Below, one piece after another: positions 24,845 to 33,784 of a DNA stretch of 64,000 nucleotides. The notes under the pieces were generated by a model. That model did no database searches and was not told the DNA's origin. It was given only the letters and a program-made list of their open reading frames with translations. The position numbers and the translations under genes were made by a program. The stretch spans positions 23,635 through 87,634 of the forward strand of contig DJGJ01000066.1 of the NCBI GenBank assembly GCA_002432715.1, in the 5' to 3' direction. Origin of the DNA: Sphaerochaeta sp. UBA5849 (lineage in GTDB: Bacteria; Spirochaetota; Spirochaetia; Sphaerochaetales; Sphaerochaetaceae). Every line of letters begins with the position of its first letter. Positions within the stretch are counted from its first letter, which is position 1.

Positions 24845-25477
24845 CTACCGTAGCTTGTCTGCAACCGGGAAGCTGACAAAGAGCAAACCGCCCTGTTTTG
24901 CGAACACATCCAGAAAGGAATCGGTTGTCCTATTGGAGAGCGAGAGGCTGTCCATCGACAAGCGGTAATTCTCCAAAGGCCATTGCAGCTGCTTTGCGGT
25001 GATATACGCATCCCGGGAGAAGCTGGCGGGAAAAAAACTGACCTGCCTGCCGGCTTTCAAGGACTCGAACCGATGATACCCTCGGACAAGATGCACCATC
25101 TCATACGCTGTATACCAGAGCTCCGGGGGACCGTATTGCTCGAACAGGGAGAAGGTTGCAAACAGGTGATCCATGCGGAATCCTCCGCCGCCGATGATGC
25201 AATAGGACGCATAGCCCAGGCTCACCGCCTTTTTGATCGCCAACTCAGTATCGCTCTCATCCTTGTCCCTGGGACTTCGCTCATGCACCAGCTGTTGTAT
25301 TTCCTGCGAAAAAAGCGTCGAGTCATAATCACCGACCCAAAGATGTACTGGTATGCCGAGTCTCTTTGCGGTATCATACCCGCTGTCGGCTGCGATGACA
25401 AAATCATCTTTTTCCACGAAGCCCGACGGGATTGAAGACGGGGCTCCGCCACCTGTACAGATAATTGCTTTGCTCAT
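24845..25477 (-). CDS. thiN: Thiamine pyrophosphokinase
   Basis: Transfers pyrophosphate from ATP to thiamine, giving the cofactor TPP. 210 aa. Conserved blocks: AADSGYDTAKRLGI, VGDYDS and DKDESDTELAIKKA (catalytic acidic residues), then GGGGFRMDHLF. The C-terminal domain (about 135-205) is the less conserved vitamin-binding part. First gene of thiN-membrane protein-aroH, reading away from the DUF1015 gene. Confidence 0.92.
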   Translation of the reverse strand: MSKAIICTGGGAPSSIPSGFVEKDDFVIAADSGYDTAKRLGIPVHLWVGDYDSTLFSQEIQQLVHERSPRDKDESDTELAIKKAVSLGYASYCIIGGGGFRMDHLFATFSLFEQYGPPELWYTAYEMVHLVRGYHRFESLKAGRQVSFFPASFSRDAYITAKQLQWPLENYRLSMDSLSLSNRTTDSFLDVFAKQGGLLFVSFPVADKLR

Positions 25478-25493
25478 ATTTTCTCACTTTATG

Positions 25494-25522
25494 TTGCGTA
25501 TCTATCAATATTGGAATAGTAT
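25494..25522 (+). promoter_or_regulatory. Promoter of the DUF1015 gene
   Basis: TTGCGT (25494-25499), 17 bp, TAGTAT (25517-25522); start expected near 25529, 27 bp before the ATG. Confidence 0.55.
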
Positions 25523-25555
25523 ATTACCACATCCATAAATCAAAGAGGTTATAGC

Positions 25556-26875
25556 ATGTCCAACGTTGCTCAACACTTGGCCCAGTATGCACTCAAATGT
25601 GCCGATATCATGATTCCCAAACCAGGTACCGACCTGACCAAATGGGCCGTCGTCGCTTGCGACCAGTATACGTCAGAACCCGAGTATTGGGAACAAGTCG
25701 CCGACTATGTCAAAGATGCTCCATCGACTCTGAACCTGATTTATCCAGAAGTCTATCTTGAGGAAGCCGATCCACAGAAACGTATCAAATCCATCAACAA
25801 GACCATGCAAGCGTATATCAAGCAAGGCATTTTCACAACCTACCCGAATTGCTTCTTCCTTGTCCATCGAACGACCGACAACTGCCCCGGCGGCAGGTGG
25901 GGGCTCCTGGTCACCCTTGATTTGGAACACTACGACTATGCCAAAGATTCCAGAACCTTGATCAGGGCCACCGAAGGAACCATCCTGAGCCGGATTCCCC
26001 CAAGAAAGGAAATCAGGCGCAATGCCCCTCTTGAACTGCCCCATATCATGGTATTGATCAACGACGCAAAACGCTCGGTCATCGAACCGTTGGCGAACAA
26101 AAACGATACACTGGAAAAGGTCTACGATACCGAGCTGATGGCAAACGGCGGACACCTCAGCGCATGGAAGGTCGACCGGCAAGAGGATCTACAAGCCATA
26201 GCCCTTGCTGTTGAGGCGATGCACGCAGAGCTGGATCCTTCCAACCCCCTGCTCTTTGCCATGGGGGATGGAAACCACAGCCTCGCCACCGCCAAAAGCT
26301 GCTGGGAGGATATCAAGCAAGGGTTGAGTGAAGATGGGCGGAAAAATCATCCGGCACGATATGCACTTGTGGAATTGGAGAACATCTTCGACCCGGGGCT
26401 TGCGTTCGAACCCATCCACCGGGTGCTTTTCAATATCTCAAGGCAGACCTTTCTTGAGGAGATTGCCAAGGTTTGTGAGTCGTATGTTGTAAGCAAGGCC
26501 TCAAGCAAGGAAGAGGTGTTGCAGCAGATCAAGGTGAATGACGGCCTGCAGAAGTTCGGGTACTGCGACGCCGAAGGTTTCTTGGTGATAGGAATGAGAG
26601 AGAGCAAAGCATCCATTGCTGCAGGTACGCTGCAATTGGTGATCGACTCCCTGCTCGCACAGAAGCTGGCAACCGTAGATTACATCCACGGTGTGGAAGT
26701 TGCTGCCAATCTGGGCAAAAAGAAGGGCAACATCGCCCTCATCCTTCCCGATGTCTCCAAGGCAACCTTCTTCGATACCATCATCAAGGACAATGCGCTC
26801 CCGCGCAAAACATTTTCCATGGGAGAAGCGCATGAAAAACGGTATTACATGGAAGCTCGTCGAATTCAGCCTTGA
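25556..26875 (+). CDS. DUF1015 family protein
   Basis: 439 aa and full length for the DUF1015 family, which occurs in many anaerobes and spirochaetes and has no established function. Typical segments are visible: VVACDQYTSEPEYW near the start, a central GDGNHSLATAK block with conserved Gly, Asp and His that may form an active or binding site, and a C-terminal DYIHGVE. AGAGG is eight bases before ATG 25556. Its last 10 bases overlap the convergent Sua5 gene. Confidence 0.85.
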   Translation: MSNVAQHLAQYALKCADIMIPKPGTDLTKWAVVACDQYTSEPEYWEQVADYVKDAPSTLNLIYPEVYLEEADPQKRIKSINKTMQAYIKQGIFTTYPNCFFLVHRTTDNCPGGRWGLLVTLDLEHYDYAKDSRTLIRATEGTILSRIPPRKEIRRNAPLELPHIMVLINDAKRSVIEPLANKNDTLEKVYDTELMANGGHLSAWKVDRQEDLQAIALAVEAMHAELDPSNPLLFAMGDGNHSLATAKSCWEDIKQGLSEDGRKNHPARYALVELENIFDPGLAFEPIHRVLFNISRQTFLEEIAKVCESYVVSKASSKEEVLQQIKVNDGLQKFGYCDAEGFLVIGMRESKASIAAGTLQLVIDSLLAQKLATVDYIHGVEVAANLGKKKGNIALILPDVSKATFFDTIIKDNALPRKTFSMGEAHEKRYYMEARRIQP

Positions 26876-27441
26876 GAAAGCAACTCTGATGCGTCGTAGG
26901 CACCGCAGCGGATGAGTTCATACGGATCTTTCGTACAATCGATCAGGGTGGAGGGAGTATCCCTGCCTCTATCCGGGTCGATGACAATCGCCTGGACTTT
27001 CTGTTTATACGTGAAAATGATATCGGTGATATTGGTAATGGCAAATCCCGCATCATTGACGCTTGTGGAGTAGATGGGAGTGCCAAGTTTGGTCAGGATG
27101 GCCTGGATGAATGCATCATCGGGAACCCGTATTGCAGTACTACCCTCTCCCTCCCTGTTTTCCAGGATGACGGTAAGTGCACAAGGCCAGTGCTTTTTTA
27201 GCACTGGGGGCACGATGCAAAGCTGATGAGCCGATTCTAGGGTGGCGAGCACGATGAAATGGTGTTGCCCGATAGGCTTCTTCAAGGCACACAATTTCTC
27301 GTAAGTCGTTGCATATTGACCGCTCAGACCATAAATTGTATCACAGGGAAGGACCAAAAGTTGTTCTTCCCTCAATAGTTGCACTACTTGATCCACAGTG
27401 GAATCCACCGTCTTGTATAGCAGCTGTGCTTCCTCAACCAT
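26866..27441 (-). CDS. Sua5/YrdC-type threonylcarbamoyl-AMP synthase
   Basis: 191 aa. Members make L-threonylcarbamoyl-AMP from threonine, bicarbonate and ATP for the t6A modification at tRNA position 37. Family blocks LLVLPCDTIYGLSG, KKPIGQHHFIVL and AIRVPDD are present; the usual K-R-P/S-x-x-K-P is changed to KKPIGQHH, so activity is plausible but not certain. ATG 27441 overlaps the upstream gene by 8 bp. No C-terminal Sua5 domain, so YrdC-like in length. Confidence 0.85.
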   Translation of the reverse strand: MVEEAQLLYKTVDSTVDQVVQLLREEQLLVLPCDTIYGLSGQYATTYEKLCALKKPIGQHHFIVLATLESAHQLCIVPPVLKKHWPCALTVILENREGEGSTAIRVPDDAFIQAILTKLGTPIYSTSVNDAGFAITNITDIIFTYKQKVQAIVIDPDRGRDTPSTLIDCTKDPYELIRCGAYDASELLSQG

Positions 27442-27886
27442 CCGACCCACGATTCTTTCTCCGTTTGCCCACAAGCAGTATATAGCATACCGCAAGAAGA
27501 GTTGAGAATGCTAGTGCCAGTAAAAAAACAAGAGTGGTGGATAAGCCGGCAAAGGAAGGAATGGCTGCCTGCGTACCCGTCGTGGCCGGAGCAGGCAAGG
27601 ATGCATCGTCCTCTTCGAGGTCGAAATAGAATACTTGCTCACCCTCGCTCTGGTACCCGTATTTGAAGGCCGCATCCTGGATGGCATCGCGCTCGCCCAT
27701 GCGATCTCGTTGGTTTTTCAAGGAATCCACCTGCAACGAAAGCAATTGTTGTGAATATCGCAGTGTCTCAATTTCCCTGCGTAGCGCCTGGTTATGCAGA
27801 AATCCACCTTCACCGAAAACTGAAAGCATCAGCGGAAAGGATAAAACCAGGCTTATAGCGAATACAAACAGGAATTTTCTTGTCAT
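27434..27886 (-). CDS. DivIC/FtsB-like coiled-coil protein with second membrane segment
   Basis: 150 aa. A transmembrane segment at residues 5-25 is followed by a coiled coil (about 30-65, LRREIETLRYSQQLLSLQVDSLK) and a short conserved-looking R-D-A...Y-G-Y segment, as in septum formation initiators DivIC/FtsB. Unusually, a Pro/Ala/Thr linker then leads to a second strong membrane segment (about 114-140) and a basic tail. In FtsB/DivIC the C-terminal part is extracytoplasmic and binds FtsL/FtsQ; here it would be threaded back. Inferred, not certain. Confidence 0.7.
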   Translation of the reverse strand: MTRKFLFVFAISLVLSFPLMLSVFGEGGFLHNQALRREIETLRYSQQLLSLQVDSLKNQRDRMGERDAIQDAAFKYGYQSEGEQVFYFDLEEDDASLPAPATTGTQAAIPSFAGLSTTLVFLLALAFSTLLAVCYILLVGKRRKNRGSDG

Positions 27887-27914
27887 GCCATCCTACAATC
27901 TATATAATAATTAT

Positions 27915-27934
27915 GATACTATGGTTAGAGTATC
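27915..27934. promoter_or_regulatory. Inverted repeat between divergent genes
   Basis: GATACT (27915-27920) and AGTATC (27929-27934) are perfect inverted repeats with an eight-base spacer, between the DivIC-like gene and the GGDEF-like gene. Could be an operator; the nearby TATAAT (27903-27908) could serve as a -10. Confidence 0.35.
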
Positions 27935-27961
27935 GGTGTAAAGTTTGCGTGGAGGTTGGCG

Positions 27962-28852
27962 ATGTCTGAAAACAAACACTATGGACGGCAAATCTTTCTA
28001 AGCTTGTTTCTTACTGTTTTTCTGTTGCTTGCAGTCCTCTATCTGGCATCCCGTTTCCTCCTGCCGCTGTACGACATCAACCAAGAGATGCTGTACGGGC
28101 TTTTGGTAAAACTATTTCCCCTGCTCATCGGGTTGGTGATGATAGAAATTGGCGTGCTGGTGGCTCATCGCAGGGATGAAGATTATGCCGACCAGGTGGA
28201 CAAACTCCCACCCAATGCCTATGACAAGCCGTTTTACAAGCTTCCCAACGACGATCCTACACATGTGCATAGTGAGCAACTCGCTTATGGACAACAGAAA
28301 GTTGAGGCGGCGCAACAACAAAGAGTACAGCCGGTTGAAATTCAGGAAGAAAAACTAGAGATGGAACCGGTCATCAAGCCGATGGTTTCTGTTCCTCCGG
28401 TTGTTCGATATGATAAAGAACCTGAAGTCCAGAAAATCGTTGAAGTTGAGGAACCGGTAAAACCGATAGCTGAAGAGGTTGTTTACAGCACTGATTTCGA
28501 CACCATTCTCTCGATGGAGCTGGAAAACTCAAAGGATATGGATTACGACCTGACATTGGTCTTGATTGAAGTCACCGAAGGGCCCGCCTCCCTCATAGCC
28601 AACAAGCTGATGATGCAAAGCGGCGAGCTGGCTTACAGCTTCTCCCTCGAAGGCGGCAAAATAGCCATGGTCCTTCCCTTCTACAATGCCGACGAAGCGC
28701 GGTCATTCACCCTTGGCATGATTGAGAGTTGCAAGAAAGAGTTTTCAGGCTCTTCCCTGCAAATAGGGTTTGCGTCACGAAACGGCAGGATGATCGACAG
28801 CAGCCAACTGCTTCATGAAGCGGAAGCTGCCTGCAACGTTCAGGAAGACTAA
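27962..28852 (+). CDS. Membrane protein with degenerate GGDEF-like domain
   Basis: 296 aa. Two membrane segments (about 12-33 and 45-65) anchor it. A Pro/Glu/Val-rich linker (about 105-170) leads to a C-terminal domain laid out like a GGDEF: FDTILSMELENSKD, LTLVLIEV, then EGGKIAMVLPFYNADEA in place of the (G)GDEFxxLLP motif, and a final LLHEAEAA typical of diguanylate cyclases. GGKIA instead of GG(D/E)EF and no catalytic acids, so no cyclase activity expected; it may bind nucleotide or partners. ATG 27962, GGAGG six bases upstream. 3' end overlaps rnz by 4 bp. Confidence 0.75.
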   Translation: MSENKHYGRQIFLSLFLTVFLLLAVLYLASRFLLPLYDINQEMLYGLLVKLFPLLIGLVMIEIGVLVAHRRDEDYADQVDKLPPNAYDKPFYKLPNDDPTHVHSEQLAYGQQKVEAAQQQRVQPVEIQEEKLEMEPVIKPMVSVPPVVRYDKEPEVQKIVEVEEPVKPIAEEVVYSTDFDTILSMELENSKDMDYDLTLVLIEVTEGPASLIANKLMMQSGELAYSFSLEGGKIAMVLPFYNADEARSFTLGMIESCKKEFSGSSLQIGFASRNGRMIDSSQLLHEAEAACNVQED

Positions 28853-29772
28853 TTTTTCAACGGAATATCAAAACACATGCGGTCTTTGGTCAGAATCGTC
28901 GGGCCAAAGACTTTTTTTGCATCCTTGAGCAGGTACTTCAGTTCGCGATCGCTGTACCGAGGGCTGTAGTGCAAGAGACCCAGCTGGGTTACCTCTGCCT
29001 CCTTGGCGATTCTAGCAGCATGCTCGGCTGTCATATGCTTCTTTTCAAAGGCGGTTTCGGCCATGTCGGCTGTAAACATTCCTTCACACAGCAGCAAGTC
29101 GCTGTTTCGCACATGGTCTGCTATAGTGGGAAGATACACCGAATCGGTTACATAACTGAATTTCCGCCCTTGACGCTTCTGTCCCATCACCTGATGACTT
29201 TCAATGACGGTGCCATCGGCCAAGGTGACGGAGAGTCCTTTTTGCAATTTTCCCCACATCGGACCCATGGGAATTCCCAATTGCCGGGCAAGGTCGGGAT
29301 GGAATTCGCCGGGTCGATTCTTTTCCTGCATGACATACCCCACACAAGGCTTGGTATGATGCAGATCAAAAGCGGAAACCGTAAAATCCTCGGTTTCGAG
29401 AATAACCCCACTCTCTGCAATTTTTACTATGATCTCATAATTGATGTACATATCCAGGATACGTCGATTGGCATCGATGTACTCTTTGAGTTTTGCAGGA
29501 CCGTAAATGGTCAATGGCTCGTTGCGATCGACCTGGCTGGAGAGCATCAGGATTCCTGGTAGCCCGGTGACGTGGTCTGCATGCATGTGACTGATGAAAA
29601 TGGAGTGGATTTTCTTCCATTTGAGATTCAACATCTTCAGCGAAACCTGAGTCCCTTCCCCACAGTCAAAGAGAAAGAGCTCCCCGTCCCGACGAACCAT
29701 CGCGCTGGTGAGATACCTATTGGGAAGAGGCATCATGCCGCTGGTCCCCAGAACAAACACTTCAAAATTCAT
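28849..29772 (-). CDS. rnz: Ribonuclease Z
   Basis: Trims tRNA 3' trailers; needed especially here since neither tRNA in the window encodes CCA. 307 aa, normal length. The metallo-beta-lactamase motif FISHMHADHVTGLPG binds two zinc ions; the later HHTKPCVGY and the PXKxSYV-like exosite region are present. The ATG at 29772 lies six bases after a TATACT box and has no Shine-Dalgarno, so the mRNA may be leaderless (an upstream extension to 29796 would run through the promoter). Its promoter overlaps the lolE stop codon. Confidence 0.93.
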   Translation of the reverse strand: MNFEVFVLGTSGMMPLPNRYLTSAMVRRDGELFLFDCGEGTQVSLKMLNLKWKKIHSIFISHMHADHVTGLPGILMLSSQVDRNEPLTIYGPAKLKEYIDANRRILDMYINYEIIVKIAESGVILETEDFTVSAFDLHHTKPCVGYVMQEKNRPGEFHPDLARQLGIPMGPMWGKLQKGLSVTLADGTVIESHQVMGQKRQGRKFSYVTDSVYLPTIADHVRNSDLLLCEGMFTADMAETAFEKKHMTAEHAARIAKEAEVTQLGLLHYSPRYSDRELKYLLKDAKKVFGPTILTKDRMCFDIPLKN

Positions 29773-29778
29773 GCGGTC

Positions 29779-29806
29779 AGTATAGCTGAAAACCACACTT
29801 AGTCAA
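29779..29806 (-). promoter_or_regulatory. rnz promoter, predicted leaderless
   Basis: Minus strand: TTGACT (29806-29801), 16 bp, TATACT (29784-29779), then six bases to the A of the ATG, where transcription should begin. Confidence 0.65.
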
Positions 29807-30971
29807 AGTGTGTACAGGCCAGGGGTTCAATTACCTTGACCATCCTGAGGCTCCAGCGAACCGAGACCATGCTTACCAAGGCCAACACCACAATGATCAA
29901 TAGGATATCAAGCACAGGTATCACAATGACAAAATCCAACAGGTAATACGCAAGGGATGGAATCGATTGATCGGCAATGTACGCAAGCACCGGCCCAAGG
30001 TTGTTTGCAAGCACCATGCCCGCCAGGGTTCCCGCACCTACCGAAATCATGGTAACCAACATGACTGTAGTAAAATACACCTTGCGGATGAAGACTTTCC
30101 TGGCACCAAGGAGGGTCAACATGGCAATCTTATGCTTGTCATCCTCGACGAGCTCCCGTGAAAGCTCACTGATGAAATAGCCGCACAGTATTGCAACGGC
30201 AACCATGACACCCAGCACCGCCTGTCGGCTGGTGTTGAGATTGGTCGCCACACTGTAGTTCTCCTCATCCCAGGATGTCACCGAATATCCTTTTGCAGCA
30301 AGTTCCTGCTTGATGATTTTCATCCGTGATTGCTCGACCAATAGCTCATAATAGGTCTCTTCCTTGCCCCCGAAGAGTCGATGCATCAGATCGTAGTCGC
30401 AGAATACCAGGTTGCCATCCAACTCCTGGTACCCGGAATCATACAAGTTGCGGATGACGCACAGCTGCGGCCGTATGCTGCTCTGACTGACCAGCATGAG
30501 TGCCACCCGATCGTTGACCTCTACTTCCAATTCCTCTGCCAAGGTGGTGCTCAGCAGTATCTGGGGAAGATTGGTCTCTTCGCTCGTTTCTTGGGCTCCC
30601 ATGGTGAGCTGGGAAAGACGCATCTCATTGAAATAATCGGAACCCACCCCCTTGAGCCGAACCATCTTATTTGCTTGGGGACTATAGATGAGCGCATAAC
30701 TCTGCGCTACCAGCTGGGTATCCAGGATCCCCTGTATCGGTTCAAGATCAAGTTCACCTGTCTCATGAACCTGCAAATGCCCGTTGCCCAACAGTGCGTA
30801 CTTATCGGCAATCCCGCGACTCATGGATATGACGAAAATCTGGGCGAAAACCAAGGAAGCCACAACCAAGCTGATCAACAGGATGTTGAACAGTATTCGT
30901 TTTTTTGCTGCCCGACTGCCTCGATAGCCCAGTTTCCTGAGCACCATGAGGCGCAAAAGGGAATGTTTCAA
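29799..30971 (-). CDS. Lol/MacB-type ABC permease
   Basis: 390 aa: a first membrane segment at about 28-52, a large extracytoplasmic domain, and three C-terminal membrane segments. This is the FtsX/MacB/LolE fold. It lies ATGA-coupled after the ATPase gene; with the related permease upstream it makes the permease-ATPase-permease set of LolCDE, which extracts lipoproteins from the inner membrane. Several lipoproteins lie in this window. Whether the substrate is lipoproteins is inferred from gene order and membrane type; a MacB-like exporter is possible. Confidence 0.8.
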   Translation of the reverse strand: MKHSLLRLMVLRKLGYRGSRAAKKRILFNILLISLVVASLVFAQIFVISMSRGIADKYALLGNGHLQVHETGELDLEPIQGILDTQLVAQSYALIYSPQANKMVRLKGVGSDYFNEMRLSQLTMGAQETSEETNLPQILLSTTLAEELEVEVNDRVALMLVSQSSIRPQLCVIRNLYDSGYQELDGNLVFCDYDLMHRLFGGKEETYYELLVEQSRMKIIKQELAAKGYSVTSWDEENYSVATNLNTSRQAVLGVMVAVAILCGYFISELSRELVEDDKHKIAMLTLLGARKVFIRKVYFTTVMLVTMISVGAGTLAGMVLANNLGPVLAYIADQSIPSLAYYLLDFVIVIPVLDILLIIVVLALVSMVSVRWSLRMVKVIEPLACTHFD

Positions 30972-31666
30972 GCATCCACCTCCAGCTTCTTGTCATGCAA
31001 ATGGTAGACGATGTCGCAGCGGCTGGCAAACGCATTGTTGTGGGTGATCAGCATCAACGACACCTTCCGCTCGCTTACCAGGTTGAACAACAGGTCTTCG
31101 ACCAACTGGGCATTGCGCTCATCAAGGGAACCGGTAGGTTCATCGGCAAAGATTACAGCCGGTTCATTCACCAAGGCCCTGGCGATGGCGACACGCTGAC
31201 GCTCACCACCGGACAGTTGGTCACTGGTATGATAGAGCCGGTCTGCAAGTCCGACGGTTTGCAACAATTCCAAGGCTCGTTTCCGGGCCTGCTTTTCCGA
31301 ACTGCCTGCGATCATGGCGGGAATCTGTACATTTTCCAAAGCGTTGAAATCATCAAGCAGGAGGCTGCTCTGGAAAATAAAGCCCATTCGTTTACATCGC
31401 AGCATGCTCAATTTCACATCATCAAGGGTGGAAATCTGCTGGTTCTCGAATATCACCTGACCGCTGTCGCAACCCAGCAGACCTGCACTGATTTGCAGCA
31501 GCGTTGACTTTCCGCTTCCGCTTCTGCCGGTGATGGCGATACTGGTGGAAGATGCAAGCGAGAGAGAGACCTGCTGTAAAATCTGGATCGGCTGGCCTCC
31601 CCTCAGCGTTGCAGGAAAGCTTTTGGAAACTTGCTTCAGGGATAACACTTCAGCTGACTTCATCAT
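30968..31666 (-). CDS. LolD-like ABC ATPase
   Basis: 232 aa ATPase of the LolD/MacB class: Walker A GRSGSGKST, Q-loop FIFQSSLLLDDFNALENV, signature LSGGERQRVAIARAL, Walker B VIFADEPTG, and the switch His in LITHNN. The short length with no membrane part and the LLDDFNALENV Q-loop region fit the LolD group. The start overlaps the upstream permease by 17 bp and the end overlaps the downstream one by 4. Confidence 0.88.
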   Translation of the reverse strand: MMKSAEVLSLKQVSKSFPATLRGGQPIQILQQVSLSLASSTSIAITGRSGSGKSTLLQISAGLLGCDSGQVIFENQQISTLDDVKLSMLRCKRMGFIFQSSLLLDDFNALENVQIPAMIAGSSEKQARKRALELLQTVGLADRLYHTSDQLSGGERQRVAIARALVNEPAVIFADEPTGSLDERNAQLVEDLLFNLVSERKVSLMLITHNNAFASRCDIVYHLHDKKLEVDA

Positions 31667-32819
31667 GTGAAAACATCTCCATAATGTCGGCTTTCAGGAT
31701 TCTATGCGTCCCCTGGAAGGAGGCAAGCATACTGAAAACCAAGATCAAGACCACCAAAAAAACAACCTCATACGTTCTGATCTCCAGAACCAGGTGGACA
31801 CCCATGGATTGGTATACGACATGGGAGAGCATCGGATAGAGGGCTATGGCCGAATAGGACAGGACAAGACCCAACACACACCCGATGAGGGTGACGAGAA
31901 TGGACTGCATTACGAACAAGGCTTGGACCTTTTTCTTGGTCAACCCCATCGACCTGAGCATTGCTATCTCCCGTTGTTTGGCTAAAAGCAAACGACGGCT
32001 GCTGTTTCTGATATGGACCAAAATAACGATCACCATCAGAAAAAGCATGAGAGTCATCATCTTCTGCTCAAGCTCCATGGCACCATACAGGGAGGCATTC
32101 ACTTCCTTGTACGTGGCGACATCCTCATACCCGAGTTTCAAAACCTGCTGCTTGACTGCAAGCACGTCGTCCCGGGTGAAGATTCCTATTCTCAGACGGG
32201 CATCGGGATTCAAGGAAAGCAGGGTATCGACATCGCAAAGAAAGGTCGCCCTGTCAAAATCATAACTGCTTGTATAGTAGAGCGAACCGATCACCATGCT
32301 TTTCTGGCTCGGTATCACGGTTGCCTGCCTGCCTTTCTTAAGCAAGGTTACCTTGACCTCATCCTTGAGGGCGTGAGTCACGCTGTTTGAATAGGATGAA
32401 GCAAGCATTCCCGGCACAAAGAGCTCGCCCCGGTAACTGTTGAGTTGGGAGAGAAACCTCCCCTCGGCTTCCATTCCCCTGATTCTTCCCGCCACCGTCC
32501 CTCCGTTTGAAGCTTGGGTGATGACGGGAATATCGGCATAGATGAAAGCTGCATCAACGCTGCTCAAGGCTTCAATCTCTTGTGCTGCCTTTTGGGCCGC
32601 CATCTTGTCACTCGTTGCAAGATCGACCTGCAGATCGAAGGATTCAAAGGTACGAATATCATCAAATTGGTCCCGCTGCAGCGCCTGCATGAAGGCCAGA
32701 ACCGCGATGATGGCAAATAAACAGAGAGCCAGACCGATGGTGATGCGGATACTGGTCCCCCGATGCTTGTTCTGCTTGGAGAAAGCATACCGGGTGCAGA
32801 GGAGAAGAAGAGTCCGCAT
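31650..32819 (-). CDS. Lol/MacB-type ABC permease, first copy
   Basis: 389 aa. Same topology as the second permease: an N-terminal membrane segment at about 25-50, a large soluble domain and three C-terminal segments (LLLAKQREIAMLRSMGLTKKKVQALFV is the typical FtsX-domain loop). ATG 32819 follows the preceding gene's TGA by one base; the longer frame to 32996 lies inside that gene. It would be LolC to the other's LolE if the Lol assignment is right. Confidence 0.8.
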   Translation of the reverse strand: MRTLLLLCTRYAFSKQNKHRGTSIRITIGLALCLFAIIAVLAFMQALQRDQFDDIRTFESFDLQVDLATSDKMAAQKAAQEIEALSSVDAAFIYADIPVITQASNGGTVAGRIRGMEAEGRFLSQLNSYRGELFVPGMLASSYSNSVTHALKDEVKVTLLKKGRQATVIPSQKSMVIGSLYYTSSYDFDRATFLCDVDTLLSLNPDARLRIGIFTRDDVLAVKQQVLKLGYEDVATYKEVNASLYGAMELEQKMMTLMLFLMVIVILVHIRNSSRRLLLAKQREIAMLRSMGLTKKKVQALFVMQSILVTLIGCVLGLVLSYSAIALYPMLSHVVYQSMGVHLVLEIRTYEVVFLVVLILVFSMLASFQGTHRILKADIMEMFSHDEVS

Positions 32820-32820
32820 T

Positions 32821-33783
32821 TCAATAGTAGGTGATGGAAAGGACCCGCTTCCCATCAACGGCATAGGTGACATCAGCATATCGCCTCCCCTCGGTGTAGA
32901 GAGTTTGTACGCTGCTTCCATCTTCATTGTATCGGGTGCTTTGTACCACGCGTCCCCCTGCTTCCTCAGTCGATTCGACAAGCTTTCCCTCTTCATACTT
33001 TTTGCTTGTCATCTTGCCGCCCGCTTCGATAATCCGCTCTTCTATGAGCACTCGGTTTTCATTATACCTGTATTCAACGAGATAGGAAGGGTATTTGGAA
33101 GAAACCAATAGACCGGAAGCATCATACTGCTGGAGGATCTCTTCATCGCCCCGCTTTCGAAGGATGGAGAAAGCACCGTCCTCATACGTGGTTACCGAAA
33201 GTTTCTCCTGCTTCTGCTCGCCTATCCAATATTCTCCGATGGTCCTTCCCTTGGCAAAGGTGGTGAACAACTGCCCCCCTTCTGCATCGGAATAGGCATA
33301 GTAGGCATGGTCCTTGAACATCCCGAAGGTACGTAGATTGCTCTGGCCATCCGAAACTGTCAGAATTGTGGCAAGTGCTGCCTTGTGGTAGCCATAGAGT
33401 CTTGCCTCTTGAAGCCGTCCATCGATTACGTGTGTCGTCTGGACAAGCAGACCATCCGCGGAATACTGATAATACGTTATTGCAGATCCGCTTTGGCGGC
33501 GCACCAAGAATGCATCCTGATAGACTTCAATCAGGTCGGCTCTGCCATCGGCATACCTGGTCACCACTGTTTGTTCCTGCTCCCCGTCGAACATCTGCTT
33601 GACCCATACCAGTCCGTCCGGACCATGGAGCTGCGTCTGATTGGGAAGCTGGACCAAATAATACTGGTCATCATGCAGCCACTCACCCCTATCTTGTCCG
33701 ATGCTGTTGGATGATCGCATCGTCGCACCCAACAGGGCTGCAAGACAAAAGAACATGGTGCAGGACAACAACAGGCGTTTCAT
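32821..33783 (-). CDS. Exported protein with YD/YwqK-like repeats
   Basis: 320 aa. A signal peptide (about 1-22, ending near LGA) and then repeated units of the kind Y-x-x-D-G-x(3-8)-Y, for example RYADGRADLIEVYQ, YQYSADGLLVQTTH, TYEDGAFS, RYNENRVLIEERI and RYNEDGSSVQTLY. These resemble YD and MORN-like/YwqK-type beta repeats. Function unknown; possibly a periplasmic binding protein. ATG 33783 is one base after the ftsY stop, so the pair is coupled. It sits between ftsY and the Lol-like set, suggesting a link to envelope biogenesis. Confidence 0.7.
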   Translation of the reverse strand: MKRLLLSCTMFFCLAALLGATMRSSNSIGQDRGEWLHDDQYYLVQLPNQTQLHGPDGLVWVKQMFDGEQEQTVVTRYADGRADLIEVYQDAFLVRRQSGSAITYYQYSADGLLVQTTHVIDGRLQEARLYGYHKAALATILTVSDGQSNLRTFGMFKDHAYYAYSDAEGGQLFTTFAKGRTIGEYWIGEQKQEKLSVTTYEDGAFSILRKRGDEEILQQYDASGLLVSSKYPSYLVEYRYNENRVLIEERIIEAGGKMTSKKYEEGKLVESTEEAGGRVVQSTRYNEDGSSVQTLYTEGRRYADVTYAVDGKRVLSITYY

Positions 33784-33784
33784 G

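Noticed and set aside
24829..25011. N-terminal extension of the small membrane protein
   Set aside because: Lies inside thiN and resembles no protein; no ribosome site.
32820..32996. N-terminal extension of the first Lol-type permease
   Set aside because: Overlaps the end of the exported-protein gene; FtsX-type proteins begin at the membrane segment.
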